A DNA stretch of 64,000 nt. Origin: Shiella aurantiaca. GTDB taxonomy: Bacteria > Bacteroidota > Bacteroidia > Cytophagales > Cyclobacteriaceae. The position numbers and the translations under genes were made by a program. Shown here piece by piece: positions 28,800 to 36,561 of this stretch (position 1 is its first letter; every line of letters begins with the position of its first letter). The DNA is taken from NCBI GenBank assembly GCA_030412945.1, contig JAUHJS010000001.1:511709-575708 (forward strand), given 5' to 3'. The notes under the pieces are model-generated. The model had not been told where the DNA came from, did not search any database, and saw nothing but the letters and a program-made list of their open reading frames with translations.

Positions 28800-29372
28800 A
28801 TGTTTCAATTCAAAGAAATCCTTTCCGTATCGCTGATTTTGTTTTCAGTGATTGACATCTTGGGTTCCATCCCTATTATCATCGATTTGCGCAAAAAAGC
28901 AGGCCATATTCAATCGGAAAAGGCCACGCTGGTAGCAGGCATCATCATGGTAGTTTTCCTGTTTTTAGGAGAATCCATTTTAGGTCTTTTGGGCCTTGAT
29001 GTAGCTTCTTTTGCTGTGGCGGGTAGCATTATTCTGTTCATTTTGGGTATGGAAATGATCTTGGGCCGCGATTTTTTCCGTTCACACGAAAGTGAGGCTA
29101 GCAGCAGTTCTATTGTACCCTTGGCTTTTCCTTTGATTGCCGGAGCGGGTACCATGACCACCATACTTTCGCTGCGTGCCGAATACTCCGTAAACAATAT
29201 CTTAGTAGGGATTTTCCTCAACTTGGTTTTCGTGTATCTGGTGCTGAAAAGTTCTAACTGGATTGAGCAGAAAATCGGAAAAGGTGGCTACAATGTCTTG
29301 CGTAAAGTGTTTGGCGTAATCCTTATCGCGATTGCCGTCAAACTTTTCAAAAACAACTTCCTCGTATTTTGA
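28800..29372 (+). CDS. MarC family integral membrane protein
   Basis: A 190-residue protein with six hydrophobic helices. FSVIDILGSIPIIIDLRKK and PLAFPLIAGAGTMTTI are family hallmarks. MarC proteins were once linked to multiple antibiotic resistance, but no activity is established. The stop codon overlaps the rnhA start (TTGA). Confidence 0.9.
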   Translation: MFQFKEILSVSLILFSVIDILGSIPIIIDLRKKAGHIQSEKATLVAGIIMVVFLFLGESILGLLGLDVASFAVAGSIILFILGMEMILGRDFFRSHESEASSSSIVPLAFPLIAGAGTMTTILSLRAEYSVNNILVGIFLNLVFVYLVLKSSNWIEQKIGKGGYNVLRKVFGVILIAIAVKLFKNNFLVF

Positions 29373-29827
29373 TTACCATATTTACCGATGGAGCGGCCAA
29401 GGGAAACCCCGGGCCGGGCGGCTATGGCATAGTGCTGCGCTTCAAAGAGCTGAGAAAAGAACTGAGCGCAGGTTTTCGACTCACCACTAACAACCGAATG
29501 GAGCTTTTGGCCGTTATAGTAGCATTAGAGACTCTTCAGCGTAACGATATGCCCATTGCTGTGTATTCTGATTCCAAGTATGTAATTGATGCGGTAAATA
29601 AGGGATGGGTATTTGGTTGGGAGAAAAAAGGCTTTAAAGACAAAAAAAATCCTGATCTCTGGATACGATTTTTGAGAATCTATCGTCAGTTACAAGTGAA
29701 ATTTATCTGGGTGAAAGGCCATGCAGGCCATGCTGAAAACGAACGCTGCGACCAATTGGCCGTGGCCGCTTCTGAAGGCACGCTCCTACTGATAGATGAA
29801 GGATACGAAAGAAGTAAAAATAGCTAA
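29369..29827 (+). CDS. rnhA: Ribonuclease HI
   Basis: Degrades RNA in RNA-DNA hybrids. The 152-residue chain has the full acidic active site: Asp7 in TDGAAKGNPGPGG, Glu in NNRMELLAV, Asp in SDSKYVIDA and Asp in NERCDQLAV, plus the KGHAGH loop. The start is TTG within TTTTGATT, overlapping the marC stop; no ATG is available near the conserved N-terminus. Translation is probably coupled to marC. Confidence 0.93.
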   Translation: MITIFTDGAAKGNPGPGGYGIVLRFKELRKELSAGFRLTTNNRMELLAVIVALETLQRNDMPIAVYSDSKYVIDAVNKGWVFGWEKKGFKDKKNPDLWIRFLRIYRQLQVKFIWVKGHAGHAENERCDQLAVAASEGTLLLIDEGYERSKNS

Positions 29828-29886
29828 AAGCTATCCTTAATACATTTTTTAATCTATCGTTTCATTTTTTTTAAACTTTGTATGGT

Positions 29887-30360
29887 ATGAAAAAGCTCGT
29901 ATTTATTTTCGTTTTTATGCTAGGCGCTGCTTGGGCTACCCAAGCGCAGAACTACCAGAATGCGGTAGGTCTTAGGGCAGGTTTAGGCGGAGGGGTTACT
30001 TTTAAGCATTTCTTAAACCGGACAGCCGCTTTGGAAGGTATTGTATACATGAACTGGAATGGTGGAAACATCACCGGATTGTATGAAGTACACCAAGGTG
30101 GATTTAACGACCCCAATTTCAAATGGTATTACGGTGGCGGTGGCCATATTGGGTTTTATAATACGGCTTTCGATCGCTACGGAAGAAGATATGTAGGAGG
30201 CAACACCCTTGGTTTTGACGGGATTTTAGGGATTGAATACACCTTTTCAGAAGCTCCTCTCAACCTTAGCCTCGACTGGAAACCAAGTATTGAAGTGTTC
30301 GGATTTCAGGCATTTTGGTATGGTGAATTTGCCTTAAGCGTGCGATTTGTCATCAATTAA
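29887..30360 (+). CDS. Outer-membrane beta-barrel-like protein
   Basis: A 157-residue protein with signal peptide KLVFIFVFMLGAAWATQAQ. The mature part alternates hydrophobic and polar residues with many Gly and aromatics (GLRAGLGGGVTFKHF, GGGGHIGFYN) and ends in an aromatic/hydrophobic strand (FALSVRFVIN), as in small outer-membrane barrels. The longer frame begins with TTG at 29878; the ATG at 29887 is preferred. Function unknown. A strong terminator follows. Confidence 0.75.
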   Translation: MKKLVFIFVFMLGAAWATQAQNYQNAVGLRAGLGGGVTFKHFLNRTAALEGIVYMNWNGGNITGLYEVHQGGFNDPNFKWYYGGGGHIGFYNTAFDRYGRRYVGGNTLGFDGILGIEYTFSEAPLNLSLDWKPSIEVFGFQAFWYGEFALSVRFVIN

Positions 30361-30371
30361 CTATCTTTAAG

Positions 30372-30400
30372 GCGGGAAACGATTCCCGCTTTTTCTTTTT
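30372..30400 (+). terminator. Terminator of the OMP gene, abutting trmN6
   Basis: Perfect stem GCGGGAA/TTCCCGC (30372-30378, 30383-30389) with a 4-base loop and TTTTTCTTTTT up to 30400. The next start codon is 30401, so there is no room for a new promoter between them. Confidence 0.85.
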
Positions 30401-31108
30401 ATGGCCAATCCTTATTTCAAATTCAAGCAATTTACCGTGTACCACGACCGCTGTGGTATGAAAGTATGTACCGAATCTTGCCTCTTTGGCGGCTTGCTCA
30501 GCCAGCCCGAAGCGCGCCATGCACTCGATATTGGTAGTGGCACCGGACTCCTAAGTCTGATGGTGGCACAGCGCCACCCCGACCTAAAAATAGATGCTGT
30601 AGAAGTGGATATCCCTTCTTACGAACAGTCTTTGAGCAATATTGGCAAAAGCCCATTTTCGGAACAGATAAAGGTGCACCGCAATCGCATTCAACATTTC
30701 CGTCCCGAAAAACAATACGATTGGATTTTCAGCAATCCCCCCTTCTTCCCTCATCACCTCAAATCCAACGACCCAAGCAAGAGGAAAGCCATTCATACCG
30801 ATTTGCTTCCTTTTTCGGATTTAATGAAAGCCGTGGTGCGCCTACTCAAGCCTACGGGTACATTTGAACTGATATTACCCGAGCGTCAATACCGCGATTT
30901 TAAACGAATGGCCGAACTGGCGGGGCTGCATTTGCAGCATGCTTTTGTGATTTACAATGCCCCGGGCGAGCCTGTGTTCCGCATCATTAGCCAGTGGAGA
31001 TATGATCGTGCCAAGGCACAAACCACTAGCATTTATATTAAAGATAAAAAGGGCGCTTACACGCCCGAGTTTACCTTAATATTGAAAGAGTATTACCTGA
31101 TTTTCTAA
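30401..31108 (+). CDS. trmN6: tRNA1(Val) (adenine(37)-N6)-methyltransferase
   Basis: A SAM-dependent methyltransferase of the YfiC/TrmN6 family, 235 residues. NPYFKFKQFTVYHDRCGMKV is the family N-terminus; ALDIGSGTGLLSL binds SAM and SNPPFFPHH is the N6-adenine catalytic NPPF motif. The ATG sits directly after the T-run of a terminator hairpin, so expression must depend on read-through or an internal promoter. The gene ends in a 4-base convergent overlap with the next gene. Confidence 0.9.
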   Translation: MANPYFKFKQFTVYHDRCGMKVCTESCLFGGLLSQPEARHALDIGSGTGLLSLMVAQRHPDLKIDAVEVDIPSYEQSLSNIGKSPFSEQIKVHRNRIQHFRPEKQYDWIFSNPPFFPHHLKSNDPSKRKAIHTDLLPFSDLMKAVVRLLKPTGTFELILPERQYRDFKRMAELAGLHLQHAFVIYNAPGEPVFRIISQWRYDRAKAQTTSIYIKDKKGAYTPEFTLILKEYYLIF

Positions 31109-32439
31109 ATTGCTCTATCATCCTCGATAAAGGAAATACCCAAGCTTTTTAGCTCGGTGATAATAGGTGCATAAAACTCCTGCGTAATGGGGAGTTGTAC
31201 CCCACGAGCTTTCACCTTTCCTTGCAAAAGCAGCTTTACAGCTATACCCAGCGGCCAGCCAACCGTTTTACTCATGCCCGTGTGCAGGGTATCATCGCCT
31301 AGGCATACCATAGAAGAAATGCGGCTACGCTTCTCTCCTTTCAGCACGTACTCAAACTGGTGCTGCATCACAATCATGTCTTTATCACCATCGGCCAAAG
31401 CCCATTTTTCTTCCAATATCTGTTGAAGGATTTGAGCGGGTGAGGCATTTTTAAGGCCGATTTTTCTTTCTTCAAACAAACCTAACCAAGCAATTTTTTT
31501 GTAAATGTCCGAATCTCTGGTGATGCCCACATAATTGCAAAGCTTCTCTTCCAACATATCGGTAGGGCTATACGCCAAGAAGGAGTTGAGAAACTGACGA
31601 TAGGTCATCTCTTCCGAATTCTCAATCTTGAAGCTGTCATCGGTGAGGCCAAGCTGCACAAACACGTTCCAAGCTTCGGAATAGCCCGGCCTGCGGAGCG
31701 TACCGCGCAAAATAGTAGGGATGTTTTCTAACCCGTAGGGTGCTCGGTAACTTAAGCTATCGCGATTAGGATAGGCCTCAAACGCACCAAAACCCTCGAC
31801 ATTCACGGGTTCAAGGCGCTTGAAAAGTTGATGATAGGGTATGTATTTGTACTGATTGTTTCTAATGAATTTGGCAGTTCCTTGTCCGGCCAACACCACA
31901 TTGCGCGGATTCCAAGTGAATTTGTATTGCCATGGATTGGTATCGTATTCGGGTGCTACTAGTCCTCCGGCAAAGGATTTGAACATGGTAATCTCACCAC
32001 CTTTCCCACGAATTTCGTCAATGATCTCCATAGCGGTGATATGATCTATACCCGGGTCAAGACCGCACTCGTTCATAAACAAAAGGCCCTTTTTACGAGC
32101 GGCTTCATCCAGCTCACGCATAGCAGGCGACACATAAGAAGCCGTAAACAAATGCTTGCCGTGATTAAGGCAAATCATACCCACCTCGGGGTGCATGGTA
32201 GCGGGCAGCATGGATATCACCACATCTGCACGGCTAATGGCTATCACCAGCTGCTCCTCATCTGAAGCATCGAGAGCGATAGCTTTTGCTTGTGGGTGAT
32301 TATTGATTTTCTGCTCTGCAGTTTCTTTAGATGCATCTGCCACAATCACCTGCCACTGGTTGGCTTCGGCATGTTGCAATAGGTAATGGATAAGGCTTGA
32401 GGCGGAACGCCCTGCCCCTAACAATAAAATGCGACTCAT
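31105..32439 (-). CDS. Saccharopine dehydrogenase-like reductase
   Basis: A 444-residue NAD(P)-dependent enzyme. The Rossmann motif LLLGAGRSASSLI opens the chain and VVISMLPATMHPEV lies at the cofactor edge. NECGLDPGIDHITAM and KSFAGGLVAPEYDTNPW match the Lys9/LYS1 saccharopine reductase domain. It could act in lysine degradation or in a carboxynorspermidine-like reaction. It starts 79 bases after merC ends. Confidence 0.85.
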   Translation of the reverse strand: MSRILLLGAGRSASSLIHYLLQHAEANQWQVIVADASKETAEQKINNHPQAKAIALDASDEEQLVIAISRADVVISMLPATMHPEVGMICLNHGKHLFTASYVSPAMRELDEAARKKGLLFMNECGLDPGIDHITAMEIIDEIRGKGGEITMFKSFAGGLVAPEYDTNPWQYKFTWNPRNVVLAGQGTAKFIRNNQYKYIPYHQLFKRLEPVNVEGFGAFEAYPNRDSLSYRAPYGLENIPTILRGTLRRPGYSEAWNVFVQLGLTDDSFKIENSEEMTYRQFLNSFLAYSPTDMLEEKLCNYVGITRDSDIYKKIAWLGLFEERKIGLKNASPAQILQQILEEKWALADGDKDMIVMQHQFEYVLKGEKRSRISSMVCLGDDTLHTGMSKTVGWPLGIAVKLLLQGKVKARGVQLPITQEFYAPIITELKSLGISFIEDDRAI

Positions 32440-32518
32440 GAAGGTTTCAGGTTTCAGGCCGCCAAGTTAGGAGTTTTGAAGTAGTAAGAAAACAGATAAG
32501 GAATTATTACTTTATGCC

Positions 32519-32893
32519 TCAGGCTTCGCAACTTTGGCACTCGCGCAGGCTGAAATAATGAGTAACCACCAAACCGATAGAGGCCGCATACATGATATAG
32601 CGCGACAATACCGAACTTTGTTCGGTTAAAAGAGTTACACTGAAAACCACAAAAAACAACCAAAGCAAGGTGCGAATGGTGAGATTGGATTGCTTTCGGG
32701 TGGAAGTCCAAACGGCTACCAAGCTAAGGACCAAGAAGAAATAATTGAGGTAATGGTATTGCTCTGCCGCATGGTCTGTAATAAGAACCGTGCCCACAAA
32801 AACCGGAGTGAGTAAGCAGTGAATCAGACAAAGAGCTGAACTGATGATACCTAACTGATCGGCATTGGTGATGGACTTGAAAAATTTCTTCAT
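32519..32893 (-). CDS. MerC domain membrane protein
   Basis: A 124-residue membrane protein with four hydrophobic helices. ADQLGIISSALCLIHC carries the Cys and His pattern of MerC-type proteins, and the C-terminal ECQSCEA adds a second Cys pair. MerC proteins move or sense mercury or other soft metals; in Bacteroidota they are common outside mer operons and often linked to Fur-type control. The frame opens at TTG (32908), but the ATG at 32893 lies just after the promoter and is preferred. Confidence 0.85.
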   Translation of the reverse strand: MKKFFKSITNADQLGIISSALCLIHCLLTPVFVGTVLITDHAAEQYHYLNYFFLVLSLVAVWTSTRKQSNLTIRTLLWLFFVVFSVTLLTEQSSVLSRYIMYAASIGLVVTHYFSLRECQSCEA

Positions 32894-32900
32894 GCGCTGG

Positions 32901-32921
32901 TTTTGCAATACTGTTGCAAAA
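32901..32921. promoter_or_regulatory. Operator palindrome 1 at merC promoter
   Basis: Arms TTTTGCAA (32901-32908) and TTGCAAAA (32914-32921) are perfect inverted copies around a 5-base centre, 8 bases upstream of the merC ATG and overlapping its -7 element. TTGCAA-type palindromes are the sort bound by Fur/Zur-family dimers in Bacteroidota; the actual regulator is inference. Confidence 0.65.
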
Positions 32922-32944
32922 GTAATACTTTTCTTTTAATGCAA
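32917..32944 (-). promoter_or_regulatory. merC promoter
   Basis: TTG (32944-32942) and TACTTTTG (32924-32917) on the minus strand are separated by 17 bases. Each element lies within or overlaps one palindrome, so a bound repressor would block RNA polymerase. Confidence 0.6.
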
Positions 32945-32954
32945 CACTGTTGCA
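32940..32954. promoter_or_regulatory. Operator palindrome 2 at merC promoter
   Basis: TGCAACA and TGTTGCA are perfect inverted arms around a single C. It covers the -33 element of merC and lies 36 bases centre-to-centre from palindrome 1. It is also upstream of the divergent hydrolase gene. Confidence 0.65.
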
Positions 32955-32978
32955 GAACAATATTTTACGTTTAACATT

Positions 32979-32986
32979 TAAATTTG
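32979..32986 (+). promoter_or_regulatory. Candidate -7 element of the divergent hydrolase
   Basis: TAAATTTG matches TAnnTTTG, 24 bases before the ATG at 33010. It falls inside the longer open frame, which supports the later start. No convincing -33 is seen. Confidence 0.45.
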
Positions 32987-33009
32987 GTTGCATGTCCCTT
33001 CCCCGCATT

Positions 33010-33858
33010 ATGAAAATAAGCTTTTGGCTGCTCGGAATTATTTTCCTTTGCTACCTCCCCTCCTGCCTAAGTTTTCGGATGACACCCAAGGAGATGAACA
33101 AGGAATTCAATACACCCACAGAAACCTTGCGTTCGTACACCTACACCCTTGGAGAACGTGAAATGCACTATGTGGCCACGCTTGATAAGGGACAAAGCTT
33201 GGCCATACTGTTTTTACACGGCTCACCCGGCTCGTGGAGTGCCTACAAAGAGTATTTGAAAGCCGACTCGCTTGAGCAAAAAGCCCAATTACTTTCTGCT
33301 GACCGACCGGGCTTTGGCTATTCGGGATACGGAGAAGCTGAGCCTTCCTTAGAAAAGCAGGCGCAGCTTTTGGCGCCAATTTTAGAAGCACACGCCCATC
33401 AGAAAATCATCTTAGTAGGCCATTCGCTAGGCGGCCCCTTGATTGTGAAAATGGCGATGATGTATCCTGAAAAAATCCATGGATTGGTGCTTTTAGCAGG
33501 CTCGGTAGCACCTGAGCTGGAGCCAAAAGAAAAATTTCGCCCCTTTTTAGCTGGAAAAGTTATTCGAAGACTGATTCCAGGCTCTTTCCGCGCGTCCAAT
33601 GAAGAAATATTGCCTCTAAAAGGTGAATTGGAGAAAATGCTCCCCGATTGGAAGAATATCCAAATACCCGTTTGGATACTTCATGGAGAAAAAGACCAGC
33701 TAGTACCGGTGGGAAATATGGATTTTGCCTTGGAGAGGCTTGAAAATGCACCCACATACAGCATTCGCCTTCCCGAGGAAAACCATTTTATCCCATGGAC
33801 GGCTCCTCAAGAAGTTAGCAAGGCGATTCAAAACCTTATGGAAGAAATAGGCTATTGA
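33010..33858 (+). CDS. Lipoprotein alpha/beta hydrolase
   Basis: A 282-residue hydrolase. The N-terminal ISFWLLGIIFLCYLPSC has a lipobox-like end, so it is probably anchored in a membrane facing the periplasm. LHGSPGSW is the oxyanion loop, GHSLGG holds the nucleophile Ser, LHGEKDQLV the acid Asp and ENHFIPW the His. The substrate is unknown. The frame opens earlier at 32950, but the ATG at 33010 gives the signal directly. It ends in a 7-base convergent overlap with recQ. Confidence 0.85.
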   Translation: MKISFWLLGIIFLCYLPSCLSFRMTPKEMNKEFNTPTETLRSYTYTLGEREMHYVATLDKGQSLAILFLHGSPGSWSAYKEYLKADSLEQKAQLLSADRPGFGYSGYGEAEPSLEKQAQLLAPILEAHAHQKIILVGHSLGGPLIVKMAMMYPEKIHGLVLLAGSVAPELEPKEKFRPFLAGKVIRRLIPGSFRASNEEILPLKGELEKMLPDWKNIQIPVWILHGEKDQLVPVGNMDFALERLENAPTYSIRLPEENHFIPWTAPQEVSKAIQNLMEEIGY

Positions 33859-35777
33859 TTTTTTATGCGCACCATTCCATTGGCCTCCACGATTAGGCGA
33901 TTGTCATCGTGCATTTCTCGGATCATTTGCACAAAATAATGCTTGGGCAAGGGCGAAGGCTCCATGAGTTTTTCCATGCGCGTGGCTTTTTCTTTCAATA
34001 CTTCCAGTACACGCACTTCTTCTTTCGCTAGGTCTTCTTGCAGGCCAAGATGGCGCTTATTTTCCAAGCAATTATCGCACACCCCGCAGCTGAGGTAATT
34101 GGTCTCATCAAAATATTCTAATAAAAGCTGGGTACGGCATCGCTTGGTGTTTTCTACATAGTGAATCACCGCATTGGCCTTGGCTTCGGCACGTTGCTGC
34201 CGCTCTTGCATAGCTTCTTTGTTCAAAGGAAGCTTGCTCGCATCCATCCGAGCCGTTACAAAGGTCATCTGAGGACTTTCTTTTTGCCTATCGTACACTA
34301 CCACATTCAATTTATCGAGGTATTCCAATTGCTTTACCAATTCCTCCTCGCTAATTTTAGCCAATCGTGCCAATTGCTGCTCACTGATACGCACAAATTG
34401 GAAATAAATTTCGCCTCCATAGGTGCGGAGCAATAGTTTTAGGATAACATCGAAATTCTCATTTTCTACCTGAAATTGATACAAATCCTTCTGCTTCAAT
34501 ATCAAATGCACGCGCGAGGGCTGATGGTAACTTTCATTGAACTGGATGTAGCCCTCCTCTTCCAGTTTTTTCAAGGCATGGAAGGTTTCGCTGATGGTAA
34601 ATTGATACTGGCGACAAAAATCCTCCATGGAAAAATCATAGCTCACCAATTGGCTACTTCCCACGGCTATTTTATAATAATTGGCCAGCGATTGGTACAC
34701 CTTGCGGATAAACTCGATAGTAGGATGGGCCTGCTTTAGGCGAGAACGTAGGCTATCGATATCTTCTTGATTATACAGCACCACCGCATAGGCTTTTTTC
34801 TCATCGCGCCCTGCCCTTCCTGCTTCTTGATAATAGGCTTCTAGTGAATCGGGCAAATCCAAATGTACTACCAAGCGCACATCGGGCTTATCGATGCCCA
34901 TTCCGAAGGCATTGGTAGCCACGATTACACGGGTGAAATTCCGTATCCAGGCATCTTGCTTTTTGCTCCGCTCATCATTGCTAAGTCCCGCATGGTAATA
35001 ATCGGCCTTAATACCATGAGAATGCAGCCAATAGGCCACTTCCTTGGTCCGTTTTCGGCTCCTTACATAGACTATGGCCGTTCCCGGTACTTTTTGGAGG
35101 ATTTCTACCAGCTTATTGTCCTTATCATCTTCTCGCCTTACCGAGTAGGAAAGATTTTTTCGGGCAAAAGAAGCCTGAAACACCTCATATCCCTTGTTGA
35201 AACCCAACTTTTCAATGATATCCTGCTGTACTTTATACGTAGCCGTAGCCGTAAGGGCAATAATGGGTACATAGGGCTGAAGCTCGCGCAAGCTGGCCAG
35301 TTTGAGATAATGCGGACGAAAATCATAACCCCATTGTGAAATACAATGGGCCTCATCTACCGCAATCAAGCCAATAGGAATGCGCTGAAACCGGTCGCGG
35401 AACATCTCGGTATCTACCCGCTCGGGCGATACATACAAAAACTGATAGGCTTGGTACAGGCAATTATTCAAAATGATATCTATCTGCCGCTGGCTCATGC
35501 CCGAATAAATAGCCGCAGCCGGAATTTTTCTTTTCTTCAGATTTTCCACCTGATCTTTCATCAAAGCAATGAGGGGAGAAATCACCACCGTCATGCCGGG
35601 ACGCATGAGTCCGGGTACTTGAAAGCAAATGGACTTTCCACCACCGGTGGGCAATAAGGCCAAAACATCTTTCAAATCCCTGCCTACCGCATTCACAATA
35701 TCTTCCTGAAGCGGACGAAAGGTATCGTAGCCCCAGTATTTCTTCAGTAAATCATACGGATTGTGGACTATTTTCAT
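33852..35777 (-). CDS. recQ: ATP-dependent DNA helicase RecQ-like
   Basis: A 641-residue 3'-5' helicase for recombination repair. Motif 0 YDTFRPLQEDIV, Walker A LPTGGGKSICFQ, DEAHCISQWGYDFRPHY, LTATAT, and motif VI YYQEAGRAGRD are intact. The zinc site is in RTQLLLEYFDE...CGVCDNC, followed by a winged helix; no HRDC domain is seen, as in many short RecQ proteins. It is last in the comEC - enoyl-CoA hydratase - recQ operon (7-base gap). Confidence 0.94.
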   Translation of the reverse strand: MKIVHNPYDLLKKYWGYDTFRPLQEDIVNAVGRDLKDVLALLPTGGGKSICFQVPGLMRPGMTVVISPLIALMKDQVENLKKRKIPAAAIYSGMSQRQIDIILNNCLYQAYQFLYVSPERVDTEMFRDRFQRIPIGLIAVDEAHCISQWGYDFRPHYLKLASLRELQPYVPIIALTATATYKVQQDIIEKLGFNKGYEVFQASFARKNLSYSVRREDDKDNKLVEILQKVPGTAIVYVRSRKRTKEVAYWLHSHGIKADYYHAGLSNDERSKKQDAWIRNFTRVIVATNAFGMGIDKPDVRLVVHLDLPDSLEAYYQEAGRAGRDEKKAYAVVLYNQEDIDSLRSRLKQAHPTIEFIRKVYQSLANYYKIAVGSSQLVSYDFSMEDFCRQYQFTISETFHALKKLEEEGYIQFNESYHQPSRVHLILKQKDLYQFQVENENFDVILKLLLRTYGGEIYFQFVRISEQQLARLAKISEEELVKQLEYLDKLNVVVYDRQKESPQMTFVTARMDASKLPLNKEAMQERQQRAEAKANAVIHYVENTKRCRTQLLLEYFDETNYLSCGVCDNCLENKRHLGLQEDLAKEEVRVLEVLKEKATRMEKLMEPSPLPKHYFVQMIREMHDDNRLIVEANGMVRIKNQ

Positions 35778-35784
35778 TCAAGCC

Positions 35785-36558
35785 TTACCAAACTACAGGT
35801 TCTTTGTTCAAAAAAGCCGCAATTCCCTTTTGGCAATCGGCTGTGGCACGGGCGTGGGCATTGCTTTCTGCCGCAAATTCCAGTGCCTCTTCCAAGGACA
35901 TTTCTTGCACGCGGGCAATCATCTGCTTGGTGGTGCTCATGGCTTGGCCGGAATTGGCGGCTACCAATTTGGCGGCAAAGGCATTAACTTCTTGTTCCAA
36001 AGTATCGGCTGAACTCAGATAGGTAATCAATCCCATTTGCACGGCCTTTTCGGCACTGATTAATTCCCCAGTAAGCAACAGTTCTTTGGCCTTGCCTTCT
36101 CCAATTTTGCGTAGTAAAAATACTTTTACAATCGCGGGAATAAAGCCGATACGTACCTCAGTATAGCCAAATTTTGCCTCAGGCACAGTAAATGAAAAAT
36201 CGCAGACCGTGGCCAATCCACAGCCCCCGGCCAGTGCGTGGCCTTGGATTTGGGCAATTACTACCTTAGGATGGGTATAAATCTGGTGAAAAAGCTCTTT
36301 CAAATGCCTGCTATCGTCTAGGTTCTCCTCAAAGGTGTTTTTTTGCAACTGCTGCAAATAAGCCAAATCAGCTCCCGCGCAAAAAGCCTGTCCTTCCGCC
36401 TTTAGCACAATCACCTTCACCGCAGCATCGTCTGCCGCTTGCCCAAAGGCCTGCTTGAGTTCGCTTACCATTTGCTCGTTGAGCGCATTGCGCTTTTCGG
36501 CACGGGCAAGGGTGATATAGGCAATTCGATTTTCGGTTTGATAGTGAATATATTCCAT
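35785..36558 (-). CDS. Enoyl-CoA hydratase/isomerase family protein
   Basis: A 257-residue crotonase-fold enzyme. FCAGADL and GHALAGGCGLATVCDF form the oxyanion hole and CoA site. The usual first catalytic Glu in GGGxEL is replaced by GCGL, whereas the second Glu position in the KFGYTEVRIGFIPA region is partly kept. This resembles methylglutaconyl-CoA hydratase-like proteins of leucine breakdown, but the reaction is not certain. It is co-transcribed with comEC (3-base gap) and recQ. Confidence 0.85.
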   Translation of the reverse strand: MEYIHYQTENRIAYITLARAEKRNALNEQMVSELKQAFGQAADDAAVKVIVLKAEGQAFCAGADLAYLQQLQKNTFEENLDDSRHLKELFHQIYTHPKVVIAQIQGHALAGGCGLATVCDFSFTVPEAKFGYTEVRIGFIPAIVKVFLLRKIGEGKAKELLLTGELISAEKAVQMGLITYLSSADTLEQEVNAFAAKLVAANSGQAMSTTKQMIARVQEMSLEEALEFAAESNAHARATADCQKGIAAFLNKEPVVW

Positions 36559-36561
36559 GGC

